In this document: positions 54,287-64,000 of the stretch, in pieces
Layout: every line of letters starts with the position of its first letter
Numbering within the stretch: position 1 is the first letter of the stretch
The notes under the pieces: generated by a model
The model's input: only the letters and a program-made list of their open reading frames with translations
What the model was told of the DNA's origin: nothing
The model's database searches: none
Assembly: GCF_029633865.1 (NCBI RefSeq)
Contig: NC_079220.1
Coordinates: 56,078,477 to 56,142,476 of the forward strand
Length of the DNA stretch: 64,000 bases
Direction of reading: 5' to 3'
Source: Lampris incognitus
Taxonomy: Eukaryota; Chordata; Actinopteri; Lampriformes; Lampridae
Position numbers and translations under genes: made by a program

Positions 54287-54712
54287 AGGTGGCGTAGCGG
54301 TCTATTCCATTGCCTACCAACACGGGGATCGGCGGTTTGAATCCCCGTGTTACCTCCGGCTTGGTCGGGTGTCTCTACAGATACAATTGGCCGTGTCTGT
54401 AGGTGGGAAGCAGGATGTGGGTATGTGTCCTGGTCGCTACACTAGCGCCTCCTCTGGTCAGTCAGGGCATCAGGGGGGAGGGGGAACTGGGGGGAATAGC
54501 GTTATCCTCCCACGCGCTACGCACCCCTGGTGAAACCTCCTCGCTGTGTCAGGTGAAAGGAAGCGGCTGGCGACTCCACATGTATGGGAGGAGACATGTG
54601 GTAGTCTGCAGCCCTCCCCGATCAGCAGAGGGGGTGGAGCAGCGACCGGGACGGCTCGGAAGAGTGGGGTAAGTGGCCAGGTACAGCTGGGGAGAAAAGG
54701 GGGGAAAATACA
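54287..54712 (+). repeat. SINE family A, complete copy
   Basis: Head GGGGCGTCCAGGTGGCGTAG with the B box altered to GGTTTGAATCC; body and GGGGAGAAAAGGGGGGAAAA tail as in the other copies. Confidence 0.9.
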
Positions 54713-54899
54713 AGATTCAAAAAAGGACTGGTTGTTAACATCCCTAGTGTTTGCACTGCAACAGATTCAGTGGAGATCAAACTGGAGATGTCTGCCAAGG
54801 TGACATTGCCACCACCAGGACACATCATCAGTTGTGTACCTCAGCATCACAGGGTGTTTCGGCCTTTTATCACAAGACACCCTCCGCTGAGGCAGGCCT

Positions 54900-55581
54900 A
54901 CCACAGGTTGATCGGTCCTGGGTGTGTGACCTGTGGTTAGCTGTTCACCCTGGCAGCCCAGACGGCGTCTCTCCTTTTGATCCAGATCCAGTGGCTAGTC
55001 CTCTCAGCAGTGTTGGCTAGCTCTTTGATCACTCTCCTGTGGGCCTGCCCCCTGACTCCTAGTTCCCTCAGGAGTTTTGCTGTGGAGCTGTCAACAAAGC
55101 CCCTGCAACCCACCTCCACAGGGCGCACCTTCACCTTCCAGCCTCTGTCCTCTGCTTCGGCTGCTAGGTTGGCGTACCGCAGCTTCTTACTCTCGTACGC
55201 TTCATCGACTGCATCCTCCCAGGGGACTGTCGGCTCGATGATGTAAGCGAGCTGGTTAGAATTGGACCGGAGGACGAGGTCTGGTCGCAAGGTGGTTGTT
55301 GCGATCTCTGTCGGGAAGATGAGCTTCTGGCCTAAGTCCACTCGCATTTCCCAATCCCTGGCTGAGTTTAGTGAGCCCAAGTTGGGAAGTGAAGGGTTGG
55401 CCTTCAGTTTATCCCCCTCCCCAACGAAAGCTGGAAATCGCCAGGGCCCTTCCTGGTTGTTGAAGGGTTGGGCATTGATGGAAACCCTCTTGCAATCGAG
55501 TTTAGCTGCCAAGCACCTGAGCACCTGATTGTGTCGCCAGGTGTATCTGCCTTGGGTAAGGCTGGTCTTGCAGCCAACCAA
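54900..55581 (-). mobile_element. LINE 3' end with restriction-like endonuclease domain
   Basis: A 214-codon minus-strand frame (55581-54937) matches the C-terminal region of fish LINEs with a REL endonuclease (R2/R4/HERO-like group): TWRHNQVLRCLAAKL, LRPDLVL, then IIEPTVPWEDAVDEAYESKK and VKVRPVEVGCRGFVDSSTAK. The P-D...E-x-T pattern fits a PD-(D/E)XK nuclease. The RT domain is missing; the upstream edge abuts a TA repeat. The exact clade is not certain. Confidence 0.7.
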
Positions 55582-55606
55582 AAAAAATTTGCCACCAGAT
55601 TTGACA

Positions 55607-55664
<58 letters not shown>
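55607..55664. repeat. TA microsatellite
   Basis: About 29 AT units next to the LINE end. Confidence 0.95.
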
Positions 55665-55667
<3 letters not shown>

Positions 55668-56629
55668 TTTTTTAGCCATGTCAATTTGAATCCTGTGCAG
55701 TGGCCTCGGCGTGTTCAGACTTGTGTTACTGCTGTCCCAGACTGCTCCAGGTCTAAATGGCGTTGCTGTTGTAGAGCTGTAAGTGTGTATCAGTGTCGTG
55801 CACCACATGTGACAAAGTTATTATGTTGCAGTTAAATGTTGGTACCAGCATCAGAGTTCCATCAGCGTGCACGTGATGAGTTAGCGGAGCGTCGTGTGTC
55901 TCTTCACCGTGTCATCAACTCACACGTCAGCAGGATGTTTCTCAGCTGACGGGCGTCCGGGCTGTGTGCGGCGGAACGCAGAGTCGGAAACACATCTCTT
56001 CCTTGAACGTTAAACAACCCATTGTGTCGTTATATAATCTTTATGGTTGCGTGGCATTGCACCAAGGGATAAACACGTTTTTTTTCTCTCTTTTTGTAAA
56101 TTTCTTAAATATTGTTCTTAAATATTGTTGCTGTCGTTTTATTAGTATGAGTTAATGCCTCCTGTCCCGCTGCCAGATATAATCTTCGGTCTTTTGGGTC
56201 GGCTTAGTTGGTTATAAAACACCCTGGATTCAGTCCAGTGCTGATTACAATGGACATTAAGGCTTCGTTATCCTCCTCGGCCAAAGCAGGATTTGGTGGA
56301 CGACAGGAGTACGCCCCCTCCACTCGAGAGCAGTTCACTTCTGCAGGGGACTCAAGAGGTCTTGAGTATTAATACGGGCTTCACGTGAGTCATCATGTGG
56401 GACATTTACATTGGAGTATTTACTCATATGGCTCAATTTCACCTGTAAAAGCTATGGGACGAACTCCCCAAGTAGTCCACTGGAATGTAATTACTCGTGT
56501 TAATGTGGTATTATAGTGTGTTAGAAAAATATTATGGAATGCAGGCGCGCCGGAATCATGTCAGAAGTGTGGTGGGGGTGTACTGTGTAGTGCTATAAGA
56601 GCGTATGCCTGTATTTGCGGTTTTAATAC
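55665..56629. other. Non-coding DNA
   Basis: No gene is supported. It could be far gas7 3' UTR if the poly(A) signal at 56630 is used. Confidence 0.35.
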
Positions 56630-56635
56630 AATAAA
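56630..56635 (+). terminator. Candidate poly(A) signal AATAAA
   Basis: An AATAAA on the gas7 strand, 4.2 kb after the stop codon. No transcript evidence is available; it may be chance. Confidence 0.25.
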
Positions 56636-57689
56636 GCACGTTATTGAAGACACGCGTCCGCCTCATCGTTTTACTTTGTTGCAGTTAGGCAATCTCAATG
56701 TAGCGTTCTGTGTTGAGCCTGAGCGCTTGGGCGATACATTGTATCCAGTTTTGGAATCCCACGCTTTCTGCTGCCTGTCCACGGGCTGGCGGAATAATTC
56801 AAACAGAAACCAGGCCAGCTAGTGCGCGTGGGTTAGATAGACACATGTCTTGTTGAGTTAGCCTACACTACACAAGGCAGCAACACTGCAGCAGCAACAC
56901 AGCATAGCAGCTAGCAAGCATAGCAGCAATCAAGCATAGCAGCAAGCAAGCATAGCAGCTAGCTAGCATAGCAGCAAGCATGCATAGCAGCTAGCAAGCA
57001 TAGCAGCAAGCATGCATAGCATTACTTGTTAACAAGTAATGTTTTTACATGTTAACACGAATTCAAATATTACGAAAAGCATTTTGCTGGCGCTTTCAAC
57101 AGTCTCAGCAGTTCCGGTCCCGGCGGGACTGCTGCTGTGCAGGTTGTTGTTGGGGTTTTTTTGTGTTTTGTTTTATGAGCTGATTTTGGACAGTCGATTG
57201 GACAAGTCGCCAGCGGACGCTTGGCAGACGAGCAGGGGGCGTGAAGAGGAACATCTCGCCAGCAGCCGGAACTGTTCTGCTCCACACCTGCTCATCTCAT
57301 CCTGCAGATAAGCGCTGAGCTCTCACCACACACCTAATACAAAAACACACTACCCGGGTAGATGGACATTGTTTATTTTATTTTATTATTTTTTTTTTGG
57401 GGAGGGGGGGTTATTTCATCAGAGCTCTGGAAGGCTTTTTCATTTTCTGTTTTTTCCTCAACTCATGTTGTTTAAAGACTAAAAAGAGAAAACATTGATT
57501 TTCACAGCTAAAAGGACAGCACAACACACACACACAGGAGAAGACAGGATCACAACATGTTGAATGGTGCGGTAAGATAAATGCCGGCTGTTTGGGGAAA
57601 ACGTAATAGGTGTTTTCAGTCCGCTACTCCTCTTTGAAAAGTACCTTAAACAAGCACTTGCAGTTTATAGTGTTTCTATCAAGTGCCCC
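56636..57689. other. Non-coding DNA with a small tandem repeat
   Basis: About 56890-57025 is a degenerate array of CATAGCAGCWAGCAAG-type units rich in AGCT and GCATGC palindromes. No gene is supported. Confidence 0.5.
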
Positions 57690-57985
57690 TTACACATCCA
57701 TTCTGGGCGGGCAGGTGGGCAGACACCCTGGACAGGCCGCCAGGCCGTTACACAGGGCACACACACATTCATACGTGCCTAGCAGCAATCTAGTCCGGCC
57801 GATTCACCTGACCTACATGTCTTTGGACTGTAGGAGGAAACCCACACAGACACGGGGAGAACATGCAAACTCCACACAGAGGACGACCCAGGACGACCCC
57901 CAAGGTTGGACTACCCCAGGACTCGAACCCAGGACCTTCTTGCTGTGAGGTGATCACCCTAACCACTGTGCCACCGTACCGTACA
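57690..57985 (-). repeat. SINE family B copy
   Basis: The reverse complement matches family B: the head (GTGGCACAGTGGTTAGGGTG) near 57955-57975 and the GTTTGCATGTTCTCCCCGTG segment near 57860. The TGGA tail is missing and part of the body is deleted. Confidence 0.88.
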
Positions 57986-58002
57986 GCCCTAATATAGTAT
58001 AT

Positions 58003-58134
58003 TGTAGTGGATTCGGAGGGTAGCCGCAACACGAACCCGTGTCACCCGCACCATGGGCGACTACGTTAACCAGTCAACTAAAGGGTCCGACCCGTTAGCT
58101 AAGGGCCCACGAGTCTTCATACGTGATCGTTACA
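58003..58134 (-). repeat. LTR with tRNA-like core, second copy
   Basis: The minus strand starts TGTAACG and ends near CCACTACA. It shares with 2122-2278 the segments GACCCTTTAGT, a GTTAACGTAG-type A-box region, GTGCGGG and the B-box-like GGGTTCGTGTTGC. On the minus strand the bases just before it are GGCGGGGGGTAG, a polypurine tract, as at the 3' LTR of a Ty3/gypsy element. No target duplication is seen, as expected if this is one LTR of a truncated element. Confidence 0.6.
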
Positions 58135-58430
58135 CTACCCCCCGCCTTACGGGAACGTGCTTCAGCATATCAGCTCCCTCACGCCTCGTACATAACCGTG
58201 GAAGTCAAATTCCTCGTATGTGCAAATGTACTGAGCACAGCGACACATCCAGCAGTGCCACAGCATGCAGGCGACGGGCCTGTACTGGCCATCCATCGAT
58301 AAGCCAGCTCTGTTATGGAAGGCATCTCCCTTATGTGAACGTTGGTGGTAGGGAATGTTTTTCGATGAAGACCTTGCTTGCTAAAACAGTGTTCTCCATG
58401 AATAAAAAAAAAGACCATGATGCTTAATTC
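58135..58430 (-). other. Polypurine tract and possible internal end of the LTR element
   Basis: 58135-58146 reads as a purine-rich tract on the minus strand next to the LTR start. Beyond it a minus-strand open stretch (58418-58179) contains WMASTGPSPACCG; its identity is not known. Confidence 0.35.
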
Positions 58431-58490
58431 ATCTGAAAGACGTGTTAAAACTGGCTGACCTGTATGGGCCGTTTTTGCTCATACAATTAG

Positions 58491-58496
58491 TTTATT
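58491..58496 (-). terminator. rcvrn: Candidate recoverin poly(A) signal
   Basis: AATAAA on the minus strand about 690 bases after the recoverin stop codon. Not tested by any transcript. Confidence 0.3.
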
Positions 58497-59185
58497 TAAA
58501 GAGCATTTCCCTCACTGTGCCAATGCCTTATTGGCCTGGCAAGATGTCCCAGTAAGGAAGCTGCTTGTTTCAGCTGACCTTCAGCTCCTAATGGGATTGG
58601 TTGACACAGACGGGTTGTTAACTTGAGCCTAATTCCCACCATAAGAAGCTTTGGCCTCAGCCTGCTCGCTATCGAACTAATTACATGAATCAAAGTGTGA
58701 TCAAACACAAACGTGCCGGTACACCACCAAGGCTACTTGGACGCAGGGGGCAGGGAATCAAGTTTCTTCTGCGGAGAACAAGCGGCGTAAAATGCACATG
58801 GGAATCAAATGTGGAGCTAGAGACCTTTAATGAGACGTTGACCATATGTGTACAGTCCATCATACATTCATAACACTATTCAGGGGACAGACACACCGTT
58901 TCTCAGACGTGTGGCCGTGACCTCCGGTGAGCCTCTCAGATGTTACAGTGTTGTCCAGAGAGCTCATTATGTTTTATAGAAATGGACAAACACTCTAGAA
59001 TGAAAAGAAACAGTCCACCAGCTAGCGGGCAGGAATATAACAACACCACTGCTTGCTGGTCTCTGAGACCAGGAGGAACAGAAGTAGCTGGTGTAGAGGA
59101 CAAGCAGCTGAGTCACGTTAACATGTAAACAGTCATGATTCCAGTAGTCCATAAAGAGGAGGGGACCTTTCTGGCTTCCAGAAGG

Positions 59186-59304
59186 CTAGTGTCTTTTCTC
59201 CTTGAGCTTATCCTTGATTTTCTGAGGCTCGTCATATTGAATCAGACGAAGGATGTCCTTGTTGTCCATCACCCCCTGAATGAATTCCCCCTCGGAGATT
59301 TTAT
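59186..59304 (-). CDS. rcvrn: recoverin exon 3
   Basis: The acceptor is GTCGACTCGCAG on the minus strand. It completes an Asp codon and encodes KISEGEFIQGVMDNKDILRL then IQYDEPQKIKDKLKEKRH, with TAG at 59188-59186. Confidence 0.95.
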
Positions 59305-62300
59305 CTGCGAGTCGACAGAAAGAAAAACAGAATGACGGGTTTACTTTCTGGCGCGCTAACAGCCAGGTCTAGACTTGCAGGTGGACTACTCACACTGCAC
59401 ATGAGAAGTCACACATAGCCATGCTGAGTTATGGCGTTATCACCGTTAGAGGGGACTGTCAATAATAATTACCGTTTTCCTTCTTTCCAAAGAAGTCCCA
59501 TATTTTCTCTGCCCTCTTCTCGGGTGTGTTCTCGTCCTCGGGCAGGTTCTTCTGGTCTTCCGTAGGGATCATGTTGAAAATGGACTGCACAAGAGCCATG
59601 ATCAGATAATGTCCGCATCACATTATGAACAATCCCTCACACTAGCAGCCTGAGGGACATACAGCCACTCCTCCCTTCACTAGACACATTTCGCTACCTC
59701 CCTGTAGAGTGGGCCATGCAAAGGTATTCCAGATGCACATTAACCTACCCGGGTTAAGGGTTTTATTTTTGTAATGCGTGATGTACTTGCAAGGGTTTAG
59801 CAAAGCCGTGTTAGCAATGTACCACTTTCTGTGCTGTGCTGAAAACAGACTGGACCGAGTGTTCTGATACCTCGTGATTCCGGGGTGTCCAAACTGTCAT
59901 ACAAGTTTAGCAGCTAACCGAATGGTTGCCTAAAGTCGCTTATCATGAAAGAGGGGGTGCCACAATAAATAAGGTAGTGTCTAATCTGCTCAAGTTGAAA
60001 GTTTTGGTAAGGGTTTACGTTAACTACATTACACAGCTACAGACAGTCTGTAGATGTCCCGTAACTGATGCGGTGGGAGTCATAAAGATGTTGTTCATAT
60101 GGGATGATGCCACCTCGCAGGCCGATAATTCTCGTGTTGAGTTAAAGGGTTTTTTTAGGGAGCTGATCCTTATCCGATGTGAGGGTCTAAGGACAGGATG
60201 TTGTGTTGCTGGAAAGCCCCCTGTGATATTGGGCTGTACAGATAACATGGACTTGACTTGACTTTGGTGGAGGCAAGAAACCAGCCAGTAGGCCTAACAC
60301 AAGAGTCACCAGCCTGCACAGTGGAATGACTGATAACGCCACGACAGCGCCACCATGCTCTGAAACCATTATTTCCAGCTGCTTGTGCCACTCATGTGCC
60401 AGCACGCCGTGATGAATGCCCACGCAGCCAATAGGCAGCCAGCCAGGCACGGAAGGCAAAATGGAGGAAAGGGTACTGTTGTGTCAGAATTCTCTGAATT
60501 ATGCAACACAAGTCTGCAGTTGTCTGCAGACCTCAGGCTGGGACGTGTTTCCAACTAAGTCGGCATCTCAGGTGTGTTTGAACAGTCAGGTAGCTTGTAG
60601 GTAGCTAACGCGTGTACCCTATATGATACACATAGCTTAGGTTTGTTATATGGTTTACAGCGTTCACCCTCAATAGCTCTACAAGAACTACTGAAGTTTC
60701 TTAGTTGAGGATTGGTGTAGTTTTTTTTTTTGGCAACAATAAAATGACCGAGTGTCCCACTAAGAAGTTTTGAAAAGTCTGCCTGTTTGGCTCTGACCTC
60801 CACGCTGACTCAGCGGCGAGTGCAGCTCACATCAGACTGGGTCTGCAAGCAGCTTATGACTCATACTGGATCAGTTATGACTCAGTTATGACCCATACTG
60901 GATCAGTTATGACTCATACTGGATCAGTTATGACTCAGTTATGACCCATACTGGATCAGTTATGACCCATAGTGGATCAGTTATGACTCAGTTATGACCC
61001 ATACTGGATCAGTTATGACCCATACTAGATCAGTTATGACTCATACTGGATCAGTTATGACCCATACTAGATCAGTTATGACTCATACTGGATCAGTTAT
61101 GACCCATAGTGGATCAGTTATGACTCAGACTGGATCAGTTATGACTCAGTTATGACCCATAGTGGATCAGTTATAACTCAGACTGGATCAGTTATGACTC
61201 AGTTATGACCCATACTGGATCAGTTATGACCCATACTGGATCAGTTACGACTCAGTTATGACCCATACTGGATCAGTTATGACCCATAGTGGATCAGTTA
61301 TGACTCAGTTATGACCCATACTGGATCAGTTATGACCCATACTAGATCAGTTATGACCCATAGTGGATCAGTTATGACTCAGACTGGATCAGTTATGACT
61401 CAGTTATGACCCATACTGGATCAGTTATGACTCATACTGGATCAGTTATGACTCAGTTATGACCCATACTGGATCAGTTATGACTCATACTGGACCAGTT
61501 ACGACTCAGTTATGACCCATACTGGATCAGTTATGACTCAGTTATGACCCATACTGGATCAGTTATGACTCATACTGGATCAGTTATGACTCAGTTATGA
61601 CCCATACTGGATCAGTTATGACTCATACTGGATCAGTTATGACTCAGTTATGACCCATACTGGATCAGTTATGACTCATACTGGATCAGTTATGACTCAG
61701 TTATGACCCATACTGGATCAGTAATGACCCATACTAGATCAGTTATGACTCATACTGGATCAGTTATGACTCAGTTATGACCCATACTGGATCAGTAATG
61801 ACCCATACTGGATCAGTTATCACATATCTCCAGACTGTCCACACTTGAAACCAAATTAGAATTTGTGTTCAGATTATTTTCATTGCAGTCAGGTTTCTTA
61901 CCATTTTAGCAGCTAAAATCACTCTGGGTTTACCTCGGGTGCAAAAGATTTGCAATCTAAATTTAGATTAAAGAATGAAATGTTACTTAGAAATAAATTA
62001 TACTGTTTATGTACAATAATACACAACGCAAAGTCAGTCTGTCAACCCCTGATGGCTGAATCGAGTGGTTACCAAGAAAAGACGGGTAGAAAATGTGCCT
62101 TGTCCTGTAATGTAGTTCATGCAGTAAATGGTTGCGAAGTTCTGCTGTAGTTCGCATGTTAACACATTCAGCTTGTAACGATATCAACCTGCACTTTACT
62201 GCGGTCCCCCTCACTATGTGACCTGCATGTATTGGACATTTAGCATGTTAATTGACAATTATAAGTGATCAGTACCTTAACAATTTCTTGGATTTCGTTT

Positions 62301-62656
62301 TTGCTGATGGTTCCGTTCCCGTCCACGTCGTAGAGAGCGAAGGCCCACTCCAGCTTCTGCAGCGTCTTGCCGCCGGAGGTCAGGTGCAAAGCCACGATGT
62401 ACTCTTTAAAGTCTAAAGTGCCGTCTGCGTTGGTGTCGAAACTCCTGAACACGTGGCGCGCATACGCTGTGGGGTCTGCATCTGGGAAGAAGCTGGCATA
62501 GATGCCCTCAAACTGCTCCTTGCTGATTTTGCCACTGGGGCACTCCTTGAGAAAGGACTGGTACCAGGTGCAGAGCTCAGTCTCCGAGTATTTGGTGTTG
62601 GACTTCAGATCCTCCAGAAGCTCCTTTGACAGCGCTCCACTTTTACTATTTCCCAT
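59186..62656 (-). CDS. rcvrn: Recoverin, complete three-exon gene
   Basis: Recoverin is a myristoylated neuronal calcium sensor that inhibits rhodopsin kinase in photoreceptors. Exons on the minus strand are 62656-62276, 59584-59473 and 59304-59186 (381 + 112 + 119 nt), giving 203 residues plus stop; mammalian recoverin is about 200. MGNSKSGALSKE carries the Gly2 myristoylation signal. Cys39 is present in ECPSGK, the inactive first EF hand. EF2 (D74-E85, DTNADGTLDFKE) and EF3 (D110-E121, DVDGNGTISKNE) are canonical calcium loops. EF4 is degenerate (GKKEND...). The C-terminus RLIQYDEPQKIKDKLKEKRH resembles fish recoverins. It is convergent with gas7. Confidence 0.96.
59473..59584 (-). CDS. rcvrn: recoverin exon 2
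   Basis: The acceptor ends GTGCAG and the donor is GTAATT. It encodes SIFNMIPTEDQKNLPEDENT and PEKRAEKIWDFFGKKEN, ending in phase 1. Confidence 0.95.
60135..60265 (-). repeat. Repeat family E fragment
   Basis: The reverse complement matches 8284-8410: the CAAGTCAAGTCCATGTTATC start, GCCCAATATCACAGGGGGCT and CCTTAGACCCTCACATCGGA. It lies in recoverin intron 1. Confidence 0.6.
60266..60854. other. Recoverin intron 1 DNA
   Basis: No gene or recognised repeat. Confidence 0.5.
60855..61822. repeat. Minisatellite in recoverin intron 1
   Basis: About 970 bp built from a 21-bp module (GGATCAGTTATGACYCATACT) and an 11-bp module (CAGTTATGACT) in varying order. It contains about 25 TGACTCA heptamers by eye. 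Confidence 0.95.
61823..62275. other. Recoverin intron 1 DNA
   Basis: AT-rich, no feature recognised. Confidence 0.5.
62276..62656 (-). CDS. rcvrn: recoverin exon 1
   Basis: It starts with ATG at 62656 and ends in AAG before a GTACTG donor (62275-62270), 127 codons in phase 0. It carries the myristoylation signal, EF1 remnant, EF2 and EF3. The open frame continues 11 codons into the intron (to 62240), which is read-through. Confidence 0.96.
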
Positions 62657-62687
62657 GCTGCCAAGACACTCGGAAACGGTGATAATG

Positions 62688-62690
<3 letters not shown>

Positions 62691-62723
<33 letters not shown>

Positions 62724-62726
62724 CGC
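62691..62726. repeat. TC/CT repeat in recoverin 5' region
   Basis: A TCTCTC run followed by GCTC repeats about 35-70 bases upstream of the start codon, probably in the 5' UTR. Confidence 0.9.
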
Positions 62727-62852
62727 TCGCTCTCTTGTCTTGTTTCTATATTCGCCCCCTAACTCTCTCTGAAGGGTTGGTCAAATCCTCGGCAGCACTT
62801 CGTGGTTGGTCTGTCTCACACTCTCCCTGACAACTCCGCAAAGTGCTCAGTA

Positions 62853-62902
62853 GGATTATAGTCATCACTACCTTAATCCAGGGAGGCCTTTCAGGATTAA
62901 GG
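62853..62902 (-). promoter_or_regulatory. rcvrn: Cluster of three CRX/OTX-type motifs
   Basis: GGATTA at 62853-62858, TAATCC at 62874-62879 and GGATTA at 62894-62899, about 200-245 bases upstream of the recoverin ATG. The last two are arms of a perfect 9-bp inverted repeat, CCTTAATCC...GGATTAAGG (62871-62879 and 62894-62902). TAATCC is the core site of the photoreceptor homeodomain factor CRX and of OTX2. Confidence 0.55.
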
Positions 62903-63714
62903 GGATGACCTAATCACACTGCTATGGCACATATTTGGACGACACAGTTGCGCAGACACGGACGCATCTTTAATCGTGCTGGTGATGCACCAGAGGTGCT
63001 GACGCACGTGGCGTTTAGCAGAGAGGGAAGAATTAAAGTCACCGAGGGCCCGGTGACTGCAACTGTAAAGGTCAACATCTGGTTCATGTCTTTTGACCTT
63101 TTGACACAACACTTCTTAAACTATGAGCTTCACTCACACTACAGTATTTAACAAAAACGCTCTGAAAACACTGTGGACAAAACCTGTGGTGGAGATGTTC
63201 ATCCCCAGTCTCAAATGTCTTCAGTTCACGTCTCAAGAGTTCAGCCCAGGTGTGTTGTGAAGAAGGAGCCACACGGAGGGAGGGAGGGAGGGAGGGAGGG
63301 GGGGAGGAGGGGGGGTGGGCTTGGTGTGAAATGCAGCAGCGAGCATTAGGGGCCGGTATCGAGGGCCCGGTGTGAGCTGCTCCTCTACAATAGGATGAGA
63401 TTATCTGTGTCTCCAGTGTAAATCTCAAACCAGATTACAAGACCATCTGCTGTGGTAAGCAGACCGCAGAAAGGGAAGGTAATTACTCGGCCGGCCTTGT
63501 GTAACCACCAGCCCTGCTGCTGTGTCCAGACCCAAAGCTGGGGCGCTCCTCTTAAACCACTCCTCCTCCTCCTCCTCCTCCTCCTCCTCCTCCTCCTCCT
63601 CTCCAAACCCGGGCAGATCAGACGGTCCAGAGACGGTCAGATCTGGCCAACCGGTCCTAAGAATCACGCTGGCGTGACTCGGGTTTAGTTAGCCGGTCTG
63701 AAAAACCTGCGTTT
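62903..63714. other. Upstream DNA with simple repeats
   Basis: GGGA repeats at about 63276-63300 and a TCC run at 63560-63602. No gene is supported; the Arg- or Glu-run ORFs come from the TCC repeat. Confidence 0.6.
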
Positions 63715-63815
63715 TAGATGAGACTCATTTAAATTAGGCTGATTTAAATTAGACTGATTTAAATTAGATTGATTTAAATTAGACTGATTTAAATTAGACT
63801 GATTTTAACGAGGCT
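63715..63815. repeat. 15-bp tandem repeat
   Basis: About five units of GATTTAAATTAGACT with single-base changes. Confidence 0.85.
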
Positions 63816-64000
63816 GAGTTTAACCAGATCATCGTCACATCAAGTAACACCGGAACCCACCTCGGCCTGCTTGTGGGACGACGGCGAGACAAAACAGCAC
63901 GACTGACACGGTTCCGGGTGTACTCCAGAACCTCTCCCCGGCTGAGACGGGCTCAGGAAGGATGGATCAAACCGGTCTGAACCAGACGACACAAGCTGTT

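Noticed and set aside
62240-62275. Recoverin ORF extension VLITYNCQLTC
   Set aside because: It reads through a GTACTG donor at the known exon 1 border, and exons 2 and 3 follow with correct phase.
63385-63667. Arg-run and Glu-run ORFs
   Set aside because: They are translations of the TCC/GGA microsatellite in three frames.

Overview
This is teleost fish nuclear DNA. Split exons with canonical splice sites read as two conserved vertebrate genes, gas7 (plus strand) and recoverin (minus strand). A decayed class II myosin heavy chain fragment lies on the minus strand near the left end. GAS7, RCVRN and MYH genes are neighbours on human 17p13.1, so this looks like the fish version of that block. 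The species cannot be told; the mix of Tc1, hAT, L2, RTE, Ty3/gypsy and several tRNA-derived SINE families fits a percomorph-like teleost.

Layout. 0-4.7 kb is a nested transposon pile: the 3' end of a Ty3/gypsy element, an L1-like LINE broken by four insertions (one a 157-bp solo LTR-like element with a tRNA-like Pol III promoter core), and SINE pieces. 5.2-6.0 kb is the myosin pseudogene. 6-16 kb holds LINE, SINE and Tc1 remnants. 16.2-24.8 kb carries the upstream gas7 exons (WW domain, linker, and an exon that doubles as an alternative first exon) among RTE and other repeats. 30.5-52.5 kb carries the gas7 F-BAR exons and stop codon. 59.2-62.7 kb is a complete three-exon recoverin gene, tail to tail with gas7. 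The last kilobase is low-complexity DNA.

The gas7 exons join in frame with matching phases. The short form starts at 24715 and is 344 codons plus stop. The long-form part visible here, beginning with the WW exon at 16205, is 418 codons plus stop. No SH3 exon was found, so it is probably upstream of the window. Recoverin is 203 residues with two canonical EF-hand loops.

The most unusual features are in non-coding DNA: a 2.35-kb minisatellite that appears to have grown from inside one tRNA-SINE copy; an intron minisatellite in recoverin with about 25 TGACTCA motifs; three CRX/OTX-type motifs, two forming a perfect inverted repeat, just upstream of recoverin; a long TG repeat abutting a gas7 splice acceptor; a hAT transposon filled by a 41-bp minisatellite; and a SINE-like family built from LINE-like ends around tandem units of about 270 bp.
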